This document shows, piece by piece, positions 34,191-42,780 of a DNA stretch of 52,267 nt. The notes under the pieces are model-generated. The model did no database searches, was not told where the DNA came from, and saw only the letters and a list, made by a program, of their open reading frames with translations. Origin of the DNA: CAZCJA01 sp964499015 (GTDB taxonomy: Bacteria; Elusimicrobiota; Elusimicrobia; F11); the NCBI GenBank assembly GCA_964499015.1, contig CAZCJA010000005.1, forward strand, positions 1 to 52,267, in the 5' to 3' direction. Both the position numbers and the translations under genes were made by a program. The number at the start of each line of letters is the position of its first letter. Within the stretch, counting starts at the first letter, position 1.

Positions 34191-36131
34191 GTGCCTAAGC
34201 CTACATTCTTACATCGCGTCGCCGCGACCATCGCGGCCTTCTTCCTTCATCTTGTCGGGCGCACGTCGTTCGTCGAAACGTGGGACCATCCATCGTATCT
34301 GCCCTACCGCCGCAACATGAAGCCGATGATTTTCGGCTTCTGGCACAACACACAGGTTTTCCTGTCCTATCACCACCGATTTGAGCCGACGATCAACATT
34401 ATGGTCAGCCAGAGTAAAGATGGCGAGTATATCGCGCAGGTGATGGCGTGGATGGGCATTAACGCGGTGCGCGGATCAAGCAGCCGCGGCGGGTTGCGCG
34501 CTTTTGTGGAAATCTGCCAGAAAGCCGAGAAGGGCGAACAAATCGGCTTTACGCCCGACGGCCCGCGCGGGCCCGCGTATTCGGTCCAGGACGGCATTGT
34601 CATTGCCGCCAAGCGTTTGGGCATTCCGATCGTCCCGCTGCACACGCTGTCGCGCCGCCGGCTAACGTTTAATACGTGGGACAAATTCATGATAGCGCTG
34701 CCGTTCAGCCATATCGTCGTATCGCACGGCCAGCCGTTCACTCTTTCCGAAAAAGTCGACGATGAAACCGCTAAGGCGATGGTCCAGGCGCTGTTGCATA
34801 AAAACAGAGAGGCCTGCGAGCGCGCGTTGGCGGAGGCGCCCGGTTATTGGCAATCCCTGCGCGCCTCTGCGCTCATGTTGATTTATAACATCATGATGAT
34901 CGTGCTTCTGCCGGTCTGGGTGCCGATGCTGTTTGCCAAGCACGGGTTTAAACGATCGGCCGCCGGTTTGGGCGAACGTTTGGGCCGCAGCAAACCGGAG
35001 CGCCCGTCGGAAAACCGCTTGTGGTTTCACGCGGCGTCGATGGGGGAATGGCAGGCGCTGCGCCCTTTGTTTGACCGCATGAGCGGCGCGGGGGACGCGC
35101 TTATTACCACCAGTGCGCCGGAAGTGCGCGAGCAAATCCGTGCGGAGCGGCCCGGCGTCGACGTGTATCTCGTTCCGGCGGACGTGCGCTGGATCGTTAA
35201 GCCCTGGATCAAACGCTGGAACCCGACGGCCTTGATCGTCGTGGAGACGGAACTGTGGCCGAATCTGGTTGAGGCGTGCTACGCCCAATACGTTCCGATT
35301 TTTATCGTCAACGGACGTTTATCCGCGCGCAGCGTGAAAGGCTGGCGCCGCGCCAGCTCGCTCATCCGCCGTTTGCTGCGGCGCATTTCCATTTTCTACG
35401 TGCGCACCGAAGACGACGCGGCGCACTTCCGGGACCTGGGCGCTCCGGCGGAACGGATTGTCGTCACCGGGAATTTGAAGGTGGACAACCTGAATGTTCT
35501 CGAACCAACACAAAAGAGCGACGTGCGCCGGCGTTTGTGGGGCGAGACGACAGACGTCGTCATCACGGCCGGCAGCACGTGGGACACGGAAGAGGAAATG
35601 ATCTTGAACGTCTTGAACCGGACAGGAAGTGAAAAGACGCGGCTCGTGATTGCGCCGCGCCGGGCGTCGCGGTTTGACGCGGTGGCCCAGCTCCTTGAGA
35701 AGAAAGGAATTCCTTTCGAACGGTGGAGTAAAATACGGGACACCGGCCGGTGGAGCGAGCAGGTTTTGCTCGTTGATACACTGGGCGATCTGAAAAAGAT
35801 GTATGAAGCCTCTGATATCGCCTTCATCGGCGGTAGTTTTGTGCCGCGGGGCGGCCAGAATCCGTTGGAAGCCGCCGCCTGCGGCATCCCGCTTGTTTTT
35901 GGCGCTTCAATGGAAAATTTTTCTGCCGAAGCGGAGAGCCTCGTTGAGCAGGGCGCCGCGCTGCAGGCCCGAAGCGCGGATGAAATCGTCAATTCGTTAA
36001 CGCAGCTCGCGGCGGAGGTCTCGCGGCGTAAGGTGATGGGCAGCGCCGCCGCGCACGCGGTGCGCAACAGCCAGGGCGTCGCCGACCGCATCGCGGTAGC
36101 GCTCCAGGAACAAATGGAAATTTTGAAATGA
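34191..36131 (+). CDS. waaA: Fusion: DUF374 LPLAT-like acyltransferase + Kdo transferase WaaA
   Basis: 646 residues from GTG. Residues about 1-215 are a DUF374/lysophospholipid acyltransferase-like domain (FGFWHNTQ, SQSKDGEYIAQVM, GSSSRGGLRAF, FTPDGPRGP). Residues about 228-646 are a complete Kdo transferase: a membrane anchor, GLGERLG, WFHAASMGE with catalytic Glu286, VETELWPNL, then FYVRTEDDAAHFRDLGAP and a C-terminal FIGGSFVPRGGQNPLEAA. WaaA transfers Kdo from CMP-Kdo to lipid A precursor at the inner membrane. Fusion to DUF374, usually a separate neighbouring gene, is notable. It overlaps the GT9 gene by 4 nt. Confidence 0.92.
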   Translation: MPKPTFLHRVAATIAAFFLHLVGRTSFVETWDHPSYLPYRRNMKPMIFGFWHNTQVFLSYHHRFEPTINIMVSQSKDGEYIAQVMAWMGINAVRGSSSRGGLRAFVEICQKAEKGEQIGFTPDGPRGPAYSVQDGIVIAAKRLGIPIVPLHTLSRRRLTFNTWDKFMIALPFSHIVVSHGQPFTLSEKVDDETAKAMVQALLHKNREACERALAEAPGYWQSLRASALMLIYNIMMIVLLPVWVPMLFAKHGFKRSAAGLGERLGRSKPERPSENRLWFHAASMGEWQALRPLFDRMSGAGDALITTSAPEVREQIRAERPGVDVYLVPADVRWIVKPWIKRWNPTALIVVETELWPNLVEACYAQYVPIFIVNGRLSARSVKGWRRASSLIRRLLRRISIFYVRTEDDAAHFRDLGAPAERIVVTGNLKVDNLNVLEPTQKSDVRRRLWGETTDVVITAGSTWDTEEEMILNVLNRTGSEKTRLVIAPRRASRFDAVAQLLEKKGIPFERWSKIRDTGRWSEQVLLVDTLGDLKKMYEASDIAFIGGSFVPRGGQNPLEAAACGIPLVFGASMENFSAEAESLVEQGAALQARSADEIVNSLTQLAAEVSRRKVMGSAAAHAVRNSQGVADRIAVALQEQMEILK

Positions 36132-37120
36132 AAATTCTCGTGATCCGCTTATCAAGCCTCGGCGACGTCGTTTTGTCGACCGCGGCCCTGCCCAATTTGC
36201 GCGCCCAGTATCCGGACGCGGAAATATCGGTGCTCGTTAAAGCCGATTACGCGGCACTCTTCGACGGAAACCCGCACATCAACCACGTTGTGGTTTACGA
36301 CTCGCGCAAACAGCCGTTCTCGGAGCTGGCCAAGGAAATCCGTTTGGCCAAATACGACTGGATCATCGATCTGCACGGCAACGTGCGTTCGTGGATGCTG
36401 CGCTTGGTGTCGGGGCCGCCGCACGTGACCGTGGTGGAAAAGGCCACGCTGGCGCGTCATCTGCTCGTGTGGACCAAATGGGTATCGCCCAAGCTTGACA
36501 AATCGGTCCGTGAGCGGATTTTGGAAGCGCTCGCCGCGGGCGGCGTATCCATTGTTAGTACCGAGACCCAGCTTTTTCCTCAGAACCAAAATGCGGTTTT
36601 GCAGACTTTTTCTATCGATCCAACGAAGAAATTGATCGGCATCGCGCCCGGCGCGCGCCACAAAACAAAGCAATGGCCGGCGGACCGCTTTGCCGTCGCC
36701 GCCAATCGTCTCGGCGCGTTTCCCAATTCGGAAATTCTGATTTTGGGCTCCGCCGCCGACCGTGACTCCGCGAAAAATGTCGCTGAAAAACTCACGGTGC
36801 CCTACAAAGATTTGACGGGCTTCACCTCGCTTCGGGATTTGATCGCGATTATTTCGAAGTTGTCGTTTTTGGTCACAAACGATTCGGGGATCATGCACAT
36901 CGGCGACGCGCTCGGCGTGCCCTTAACGGCAATTTTCGGCCCGACGGTGCGGGCGCTGGGTTTCGCGCCGTACCGTTCCACCTCGCGCGTGGCGGAGGCG
37001 ACTCTGGGATGCCGCCCTTGTTCTCTTCATGGCACCGACGTATGCCCGCTCAGCCATCACAACTGCATGAATGACATCGACACCGAAGCGCTTCTTTTTT
37101 CCACCTCGGAGCTGGAATGA
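36128..37120 (+). CDS. Glycosyltransferase family 9 (ADP-heptose:LPS heptosyltransferase-like)
   Basis: 330 residues: MKILVIRLSSLGDVVLSTAA at the N-terminus, PGARHKTKQWP in the middle, LVTNDSGIMHIGDALGVPLTAIFGPT, and a Cys-rich tail LGCRPCSLHG..VCPLSHHNC common in the GT9 group. It is expected to add a heptose to Kdo or the inner core. It lies between waaA and two GT4 genes with 4-nt overlaps on both sides, consistent with core oligosaccharide assembly. Confidence 0.92.
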   Translation: MKILVIRLSSLGDVVLSTAALPNLRAQYPDAEISVLVKADYAALFDGNPHINHVVVYDSRKQPFSELAKEIRLAKYDWIIDLHGNVRSWMLRLVSGPPHVTVVEKATLARHLLVWTKWVSPKLDKSVRERILEALAAGGVSIVSTETQLFPQNQNAVLQTFSIDPTKKLIGIAPGARHKTKQWPADRFAVAANRLGAFPNSEILILGSAADRDSAKNVAEKLTVPYKDLTGFTSLRDLIAIISKLSFLVTNDSGIMHIGDALGVPLTAIFGPTVRALGFAPYRSTSRVAEATLGCRPCSLHGTDVCPLSHHNCMNDIDTEALLFSTSELE

Positions 37121-38166
37121 AAATTTTGCATCTCCATGATGAGCGTTGGGATTCCGGCCTCACCGCCTATCTTCTGCAAATCGCCGAGCTTCAGCAGAAA
37201 GCGGGCCACGATGTCACCATCGGAGTACGCCGCGGCAAAAAGCCCGAACACTTGGCGCACCAGAAGAAATTGCGCACGGCCCCGGTTTGCTCCTTTTTCG
37301 AACTGTATTCGCTTTTCGGCAACGGGAATTGGGACATCGTTAACGCGCACACGGGCCGCACGCATACATGGGCCGTTCTCGCCCGCAAATTACGCGGTTT
37401 GAAAATGCCCGTGGTGCGCACCCGCGGCGACGCGCGGCCGGTTAGTATTAATCCGCTGACGCGGTTTATTTATAAGCGCACGGACGCGTTTATCGCCGCC
37501 TCGGAGCATGTGCAGGGGCAGTTTGCGTCCGCCGGTCTGCATCTCGACAGCGCCAAGCTGAAAACCATTTATCCCTGTGTTGAGCCCGCGCCGGCGCAGG
37601 CGCCGCTGCCGGGAAAAATCATCGGCGTTCTTGGGCGCCTGGATCCCGTGAAAGGTCACGCGACGTTTTTGGAAGCGGCCGCGTACATTTTGGCCGAAGA
37701 TCCATCGGTGCGTTTTTTGATTGCGGGGAAAGAAGCCAATATTTCTTATGACCTGCTCACCAATCAGGCCAAACAGCTGGGCATCCAAAACGCGGTGTCC
37801 TTTCTCGGGTTTGAGCCGTCGGCGCGCGATTTCATGCGCCGCTGTTCCATCGGCGTGATTCCGTCGATCGGCAGCGAAGAAGTCTCGCGCGCCTGTTTGG
37901 AATGGATGGCCGAAGGCCGGCCGGTGGTGGGCACGCTGGTGGGTTGCTTGCCGGAACTGATAGAGCCGGAAGAAACGGGTTTGCTCGTTCCGCCCGGCGA
38001 TTCCAAATTGCTTAAAGAAGCCATCGCGCGTTTGTTGGCCGATTTAAACGCAGCTGCGGAGTGGGGGCGACGCGGTCTTGCGGTCGCCGGCCAGCATTAC
38101 GGCCCACAGAAAATGATCGCCGAAACCATCGCCCTCTATAAATATGTCCTGCATAGCCCACATTGA
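37117..38166 (+). CDS. Glycosyltransferase family 4
   Basis: 349 residues, GT-B fold. The N-terminal acceptor domain starts MKILHLHDERWDSGLTAYL. The C-terminal nucleotide-sugar domain has GRLDPVKGHATFLEAA, FLGFEPSARDFM, and ...SRACLEWMAEGRPVVGT..GCLPELI with the family E-x7-E spacing. It acts in the cytoplasm on lipid-linked or core sugars. The sugar is unknown. It overlaps the next GT4 by 23 nt. Confidence 0.88.
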   Translation: MKILHLHDERWDSGLTAYLLQIAELQQKAGHDVTIGVRRGKKPEHLAHQKKLRTAPVCSFFELYSLFGNGNWDIVNAHTGRTHTWAVLARKLRGLKMPVVRTRGDARPVSINPLTRFIYKRTDAFIAASEHVQGQFASAGLHLDSAKLKTIYPCVEPAPAQAPLPGKIIGVLGRLDPVKGHATFLEAAAYILAEDPSVRFLIAGKEANISYDLLTNQAKQLGIQNAVSFLGFEPSARDFMRRCSIGVIPSIGSEEVSRACLEWMAEGRPVVGTLVGCLPELIEPEETGLLVPPGDSKLLKEAIARLLADLNAAAEWGRRGLAVAGQHYGPQKMIAETIALYKYVLHSPH

Positions 38167-39226
38167 TACCGAGCGCAGTTGGCGCGGCGGCCAACAGCAG
38201 GTTTATTCCTTAATCGAAGGACTGTCGAAGCGCGGGCATAAGAATGTCGCGTTCGTCCGCCGCGGCCGGCCTCTTTCTCAGCGCCTGCGGGACATCGACT
38301 GCATTGTCGAAGAAATCAACCCGTGGAGCGAATTCAGCCTGTTCACCGCGGGATATATCGCGCTCCGGCTCCAGCACCATGGGGTCGACGTCGTCCATGC
38401 CCACAGCGGCCACGCGGTAACGCTCGCGGCGCTGGCTACGGTGCGCAGCGGCATACCCTTTGTGCTGACGCGCCGCGTTGACTTTCCGGTCGCGCATCAT
38501 CCGCTTTCGTGGTGGAAATACAACCGCGCGGCCAAAATCATCTCCATTTCCGACGCGGTCACCCGCGTGCTTACGGACAGCGGGATTTCTCCGGAAAAGA
38601 TAACCAAAGTGTACAGCGGCGTCGATTTTCGCCGCTATAACGGCGTCACGGCCCTGCCGCGAGCCGATATGGGCGTCCCCTCCGGCCTTATTGTGATCGG
38701 CCAGGTGGCGGCACTGGCCCCGCACAAAGACCAAAAGACATTTATCTCCGCGATAAAAATTTTACACATGAAAAATCCGAACGTGCGCGCGGTTTTGGTC
38801 GGCAACGGGCCGCTAGCGGAGGAACTCAAGCGCCAGACATCGGCGTTGGGGCTGGATGACATCGTTTTGTTTGTCGGTTTTAAGGAAGGCGCGCTGCGCT
38901 GGTTGAAAAGCTTCGATATTTTCTGTCTTTCATCCAAAGAGGAAGGGCTCGGAACATCACTTATCGATGCGATGGCGCTCGGGGTGCCGATTGTGGCCAC
39001 CAACGCCGGCGGCATTCCAGAACTTGTGCAGGATGAGATGACAGGTCTGCTCGCCCGCGCCCAAGATCCGGCCGCCTTGGCGCTCGCGCTGGAAAAAATG
39101 ATCGCTAACCGGGACAAATGGAGCGAGCTGATTCGCAACGCGGTCGAGCGCGCGCGCGAATTTGACGTTGCGCACACGATTGAGCAAACAGAAGCGGTCT
39201 ATCGCTCTATAATAAACCCCGCGTAA
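38144..39226 (+). CDS. Glycosyltransferase family 4
   Basis: 360 residues with MSCIAHIDTERSWRGGQQQVY at the N-terminus, DVVHAHSGHAVTLAAL, YSGVDFRRYNG, ALAPHKDQKTFISA, VGFKEGALRWL and SSKEEGLGTSLIDAMALGVP..ATNAGGIPEL. It is a typical LPS-core type GT4. It is the last gene before a short intergenic region carrying DnaA-box-like repeats and a TATAAT box. Confidence 0.9.
   Translation: MSCIAHIDTERSWRGGQQQVYSLIEGLSKRGHKNVAFVRRGRPLSQRLRDIDCIVEEINPWSEFSLFTAGYIALRLQHHGVDVVHAHSGHAVTLAALATVRSGIPFVLTRRVDFPVAHHPLSWWKYNRAAKIISISDAVTRVLTDSGISPEKITKVYSGVDFRRYNGVTALPRADMGVPSGLIVIGQVAALAPHKDQKTFISAIKILHMKNPNVRAVLVGNGPLAEELKRQTSALGLDDIVLFVGFKEGALRWLKSFDIFCLSSKEEGLGTSLIDAMALGVPIVATNAGGIPELVQDEMTGLLARAQDPAALALALEKMIANRDKWSELIRNAVERAREFDVAHTIEQTEAVYRSIINPA
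39208..39213 (+). promoter_or_regulatory. Possible -10 box before the GT2-lpxK-lpxL gene series
   Basis: Perfect TATAAT at 39208-39213. The position 17 bases upstream reads CAAACA, a poor -35 (3 of 6). The two DnaA-box-like sites lie just downstream, where bound protein could block transcription. Inferred from sequence only. Confidence 0.3.
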
Positions 39227-39227
39227 G

Positions 39228-39248
39228 TTATCCACAGAGTTATCCACA
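39228..39248 (+). promoter_or_regulatory. Two tandem DnaA-box consensus sites
   Basis: TTATCCACA occurs at 39228-39236 and again at 39240-39248, same strand, 12 bases apart start to start, as two near-identical 12-base units (AGTTATCCACAG, AGTTATCCACAC). Each matches the DnaA box TTATNCACA exactly. They lie in the only appreciable gap of the envelope cluster (39227-39315). They could regulate the downstream genes or act as a DnaA-titrating site. dnaA itself is not in the window. Confidence 0.6.
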
Positions 39249-39315
39249 CAACTCACAATCAAGAAAACGCCATAACCCTGCCGGTTTAGAAACCTCAAAA
39301 GGCTTTTTTTTGGAA

Positions 39316-40104
39316 ATGGTATTATCGTCCACCGTGAAATTATCCAATCTGTCGGTCATTGTGATCGTTAAGAACGAGGAACATGATATCGCCGCCGGAC
39401 TGGACAGCGTCGCGGGTTTGGCCGGTGAAATCGTGGTGATTGACTCGGGATCGACGGATAAAACCGTGGACATCTGCAAACGCTACACCACGCAGGTCTC
39501 GTTTAGTGAATTTAAGGGGTATGGTCCGCAGAAGCAGGCGGCGCTGAACAAGGCCAAAGGCCCCTGGATTTTGAACATTGACGCCGATGAGCGCGTCACG
39601 CCGGAGCTAGCGGACGAGATACGTGGTCTCCTCGTGGGCTTGCCCGCCGAAGTTTCAGCGAAGGCGGGTTTTGATATCCCGTTCCGGCACTTCTTTTTGG
39701 GCAAACGCCTGCGTTTTGGCGGGGCGGCCGGCGAAAAGCACCTGCGTCTGTTTCGCAAAGACAAAGCGTCGTACGGAAAAGACGAAGTGCACGAGGGTAT
39801 CAGCGTGGATGGGCCGATCGGCCGGCTAAAAAACCCGATCGATCATTACAGCTACCGGAATTTGGACGAGTATTTGGACAAGCGCGACCGCTACACGAGT
39901 TTAATTGCTAAGAAAAAATACGCGCGCGGTCAGCGATTCCATTTTTGGCATTATCTCCGCCTGCCATACGAGTTCATCGTGCGGTATGTGTTGAAGGGCG
40001 GTTTTCTCGACGGTGCAAACGGCTTTTTATACGCCAAACTTTCGTCGTATTACGTCTGGCTTAAGTTTTCCAAGTTGCGCGACCTGGAGGCGCAGAACAA
40101 ATGA
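39316..40104 (+). CDS. Glycosyltransferase family 2 (WaaE/KdtX-like)
   Basis: 262 residues from ATG 39316. TTG 39310 and GTG 39334 are alternatives, and the start is not certain because no clear ribosome binding site is seen. GT-A fold: LSVIVIVKNEEHDI, VVIDSGSTDKTVDI, and NIDADERVTPELADEI with the DADE metal-binding motif. The later YGKDEVHEGISVDG, HYSYRNLDEYLDKRDRYTSL resembles LPS core beta-1,4-glucosyltransferases. It overlaps the deacetylase gene by 4 nt. Confidence 0.88.
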   Translation: MVLSSTVKLSNLSVIVIVKNEEHDIAAGLDSVAGLAGEIVVIDSGSTDKTVDICKRYTTQVSFSEFKGYGPQKQAALNKAKGPWILNIDADERVTPELADEIRGLLVGLPAEVSAKAGFDIPFRHFFLGKRLRFGGAAGEKHLRLFRKDKASYGKDEVHEGISVDGPIGRLKNPIDHYSYRNLDEYLDKRDRYTSLIAKKKYARGQRFHFWHYLRLPYEFIVRYVLKGGFLDGANGFLYAKLSSYYVWLKFSKLRDLEAQNK

Positions 40105-40913
40105 ACATATTTTTAATTGTCATCGCGGTCCTCGTGGTGCTGGGGCTTTCGGCGCGCTGGAACTGGTGGCGACCGGTTAAAAAAGGGATTCCGATTTTCA
40201 TGTACCACAAAATCGGCGATCCGCCCGAAGGATCGAAGATGCCCAACCTCTGGATCTCGAAAGCCATGTTTCGCAAGCAGCTCGATTACATTAAAAAGAA
40301 CGGCTACACCCCGATCCTTTTTAGGGACCTTTATGATCATTGGGACGGAAAAAAATCCCTACCGGAAAAACCCGTTCTCCTGACCTTCGACGACGGCTAC
40401 TTAAACAACTACACGGATGCGCTGCCCATTCTCAAAGAGTATGGCTATCGGGCCACGATCTATGTCGTCGTGCAAACGGTGGGCTGGGACAACGCCTGGC
40501 ATAACCCCGCATCGGAAGTCCGCATCAAAATGGTGAGCTGGGACCAGTTGAAGGAAATGCGCGCCGCCGGCTGGGAAGTCGGCTCGCACACGATGAATCA
40601 CCCGCGCCTGCATCAGTTGACGCTCAAGGAAGCCGAAATCGAGATGGAAAAAAGTCGGCGCGTGATCGGCGAATTTTTGGGCGAAGCGCCGGATTCGTTC
40701 GCTTATCCATATGGCGCCGGCGCCGACGACGCTCGGCTGCAGGGGATCGCCAAGAAGTGCGGCTATCGCAGCGCCGTCAGCGTTCATGCGGGAAAATGGG
40801 ACAATGACGGCTGCAAGGCCCGCCCGTATTGCCTGCCGCGCGTGTATGTGCGCCGCGACGAGAACATGTTCGATTTTCATCTGCAGATAACCCGCGGTAA
40901 ATCCCGCTTTTGA
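40101..40913 (+). CDS. Polysaccharide deacetylase (NodB family), membrane-anchored
   Basis: 270 residues. One N-terminal membrane helix (about 3-20) is followed by a NodB domain: PIFMYHKIG, TFDDGY (metal-binding Asp pair), SHTMNHPRL (the H-x3-H motif with expected metal His) and FAYPYGAG. It removes acetyl or formyl groups from a surface glycan or lipid-linked sugar, probably in the periplasm. Position inside the lipid A/core cluster suggests the substrate is an envelope glycolipid. Its TGA overlaps the TTG of lpxK. Confidence 0.9.
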   Translation: MNIFLIVIAVLVVLGLSARWNWWRPVKKGIPIFMYHKIGDPPEGSKMPNLWISKAMFRKQLDYIKKNGYTPILFRDLYDHWDGKKSLPEKPVLLTFDDGYLNNYTDALPILKEYGYRATIYVVVQTVGWDNAWHNPASEVRIKMVSWDQLKEMRAAGWEVGSHTMNHPRLHQLTLKEAEIEMEKSRRVIGEFLGEAPDSFAYPYGAGADDARLQGIAKKCGYRSAVSVHAGKWDNDGCKARPYCLPRVYVRRDENMFDFHLQITRGKSRF

Positions 40914-41899
40914 GTTTTTTACACTCGCCCTTATCGTTCGTTTATTACGCCGGGCTTAAATTAGACCGCGCGCTAAAGACCGCCCGCCGCCAAAGGCTGG
41001 AGCGCCCCGTTGTTTCCATCGGCAATATTTCTGTTGGCGGCACCGGGAAAACTCCACTTGTCATTAAAATTCTTTCCGACTTTAAATCATGGGGCATTCG
41101 TCCCGCGGTGCTGACGCGCGGATACAAAAGCCACAGTGGCTTCAGCGACGAAGCGGCGCTGCTCATGCACTATCATCCCGATGTCCCCATCGGTACCGGT
41201 CCCGACCGCGCGCAAAGCGCGCGCGAACTCCTCGCTAAAAATCCCATCGATGTTTTTATTTTGGACGACGGTTTTCAGCATTGGGCGCTGCACCGCGACG
41301 TGGACATCGTTTGCGTGGACGCCTCCAATCCCTGGGCCGGCGGGCGCTTGCTGCCGCATGGCCGCCTGCGCGAGCCGAAAGACGCCCTGTCGCGGGCCGA
41401 TCTGGTTGTGCTGACGCGCCTCGAGCTCGTGGATGAGAAGAAGAAGCAAAAACTCATCTCGGAAATCGAAAAATATGTATCCGCGGATCGGATTGTGCGG
41501 AGTTCTTTCGGCATGGCGATCCGCCATTGGAAAGCCGGTAAAACAATTTCCACCGCAGACCTGAAAGATAAAAAACTGGTCGTTCTCTCGGCGGTCGGCC
41601 GCCCGCAGGCGTTTGAGAGCGCGTTTGAAAACGCCGGCGCCAAGGTGATCCCGATGCGTTTTCGCGACCATCATTATTACACCGACGCGGATTTGAAGGA
41701 AATCGAGGAGACGGCCAAAAAAGAAGAAGCGGGCGTCGTCACGACGGAGAAAGATTTGGTCAAGCTCGAGCGCACGCGTTGGGGGAAGGCGCGCGAGCTT
41801 GATTTCGACGTCTGGGTGGCCGCTGTTCAACACCGGTTTTCAACGGCCGACGAAAAGATATGGGATGAAATGTTGAAAGCTCTCGTGAAAAAACGATGA
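40910..41899 (+). CDS. lpxK: Tetraacyldisaccharide 4'-kinase LpxK
   Basis: 329 residues from TTG. An N-terminal hydrophobic anchor is followed by the P-loop GGTGKTP (43-49), VLTRGYKS, ILDDGFQHWALHRDVDIVC, and a C-terminal FRDHHYYTDADL with TTEKDLVKL. It phosphorylates the 4' position of the lipid A disaccharide at the inner membrane, which implies a phosphorylated lipid A in this organism. It overlaps the acyltransferase gene by 4 nt. Confidence 0.95.
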   Translation: MSFLHSPLSFVYYAGLKLDRALKTARRQRLERPVVSIGNISVGGTGKTPLVIKILSDFKSWGIRPAVLTRGYKSHSGFSDEAALLMHYHPDVPIGTGPDRAQSARELLAKNPIDVFILDDGFQHWALHRDVDIVCVDASNPWAGGRLLPHGRLREPKDALSRADLVVLTRLELVDEKKKQKLISEIEKYVSADRIVRSSFGMAIRHWKAGKTISTADLKDKKLVVLSAVGRPQAFESAFENAGAKVIPMRFRDHHYYTDADLKEIEETAKKEEAGVVTTEKDLVKLERTRWGKARELDFDVWVAAVQHRFSTADEKIWDEMLKALVKKR

Positions 41900-42780
41900 A
41901 GGTCTTCAGCTACTGGCTTGAATACGCGTTTATTCGCCTCGTGGAAGCGTTCTTTATGGTTTTGCCGCGCCCGTTCGCGTTATGGTTGGGCGAATGGATG
42001 GGCTTGTTTTTCTCCGTTATTTTGTCGTCGCGCACTCGCTTGGCCATGGCGAATATGGCCATCGCTTTCCCATCGATGAACGAGGCCGATCGCGCAAACG
42101 CGGTTCGGAAAATGTGGAAAAACATTGGACGCACGGCGGTCGAGTTCATTCGCGTTGGCGACATCACGCATGAGAATTTCAACGACTACTTCGTTATCGA
42201 TGGCCGTGAAAACCTGGACGCCGCGATGAAAAAGGGCAAGGGCCTGATCTTGGTGACGCTGCATTTCACCAATTGGGAAATGTGCGCGGTCGGCACCGCG
42301 CATTTGGTGGGAGAAGGCGCCGCGATTGCCCGGCCGATGAAAAACCCGTACGCGGAAAAATGGATTCAAAAGAAGCGGGCCGACAGCGGCGTGCCTATTA
42401 TTCTTCACCGCCAGGCGGTGCGGGCGTCCTTGCGTATCTTGAAAGACAAGAAAACCTTGGGGGTGCTGGTCGATCAGAATTTGTACACCGGCGGCGTGTT
42501 CGTGGACTTCTTCGGCCGTCCCGCCGCGACCACGCCTTTGCCCGCGCTGCTGAACGAACGGACGGAGGCCCCGGTGCTTCTGACGTATTGTTTGCGCGAC
42601 GGGAATAAATTCCGAGTCATTTATGAGCCCATGCTCAAATTTTCCGATAATGGGACCGCCGAAGAGCGGCTTTTGAAAAACACCGAAAAGATATCGCATG
42701 AACTTGAACGCGTGATTAAAACTCGCCCGGAAAACTGGTTTTGGATCCACAATCGCTGGAAAAGGAAACCCGAAGCATGA
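41896..42780 (+). CDS. Lipid A late acyltransferase (LpxL/HtrB family)
   Basis: 294 residues. An N-terminal membrane anchor, the catalytic H-x4-E motif HFTNWE (His123, Glu128), RPMKNPYAEKWI, GVLVDQNL and a C-terminal PENWFWIHNRWKRKP, all typical of lauroyl/myristoyl acyltransferases. It adds a secondary acyl chain to Kdo-lipid A. It is directly downstream of lpxK with coupled translation, and its stop overlaps the O-antigen ligase start. Confidence 0.93.
   Translation: MKVFSYWLEYAFIRLVEAFFMVLPRPFALWLGEWMGLFFSVILSSRTRLAMANMAIAFPSMNEADRANAVRKMWKNIGRTAVEFIRVGDITHENFNDYFVIDGRENLDAAMKKGKGLILVTLHFTNWEMCAVGTAHLVGEGAAIARPMKNPYAEKWIQKKRADSGVPIILHRQAVRASLRILKDKKTLGVLVDQNLYTGGVFVDFFGRPAATTPLPALLNERTEAPVLLTYCLRDGNKFRVIYEPMLKFSDNGTAEERLLKNTEKISHELERVIKTRPENWFWIHNRWKRKPEA

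Noticed and set aside
39228..39248. Calling this a replication origin
   Set aside because: Only two boxes, no AT-rich unwinding region is evident, and no dnaA, dnaN or other origin-linked genes are in the window.
39283..39311. GGTTT-AG-AAACC palindrome followed by a T run as a terminator
   Set aside because: The stem is only 5 bp with a 2-nt loop and the T run starts 9 bases later, so it does not make a convincing intrinsic terminator.
42741..42776. Upstream start for the third O-antigen ligase
   Set aside because: The extra residues lie in the acyltransferase coding end and are hydrophilic; ATG 42777 begins right before the first membrane helix and overlaps the previous stop as in neighbouring genes.
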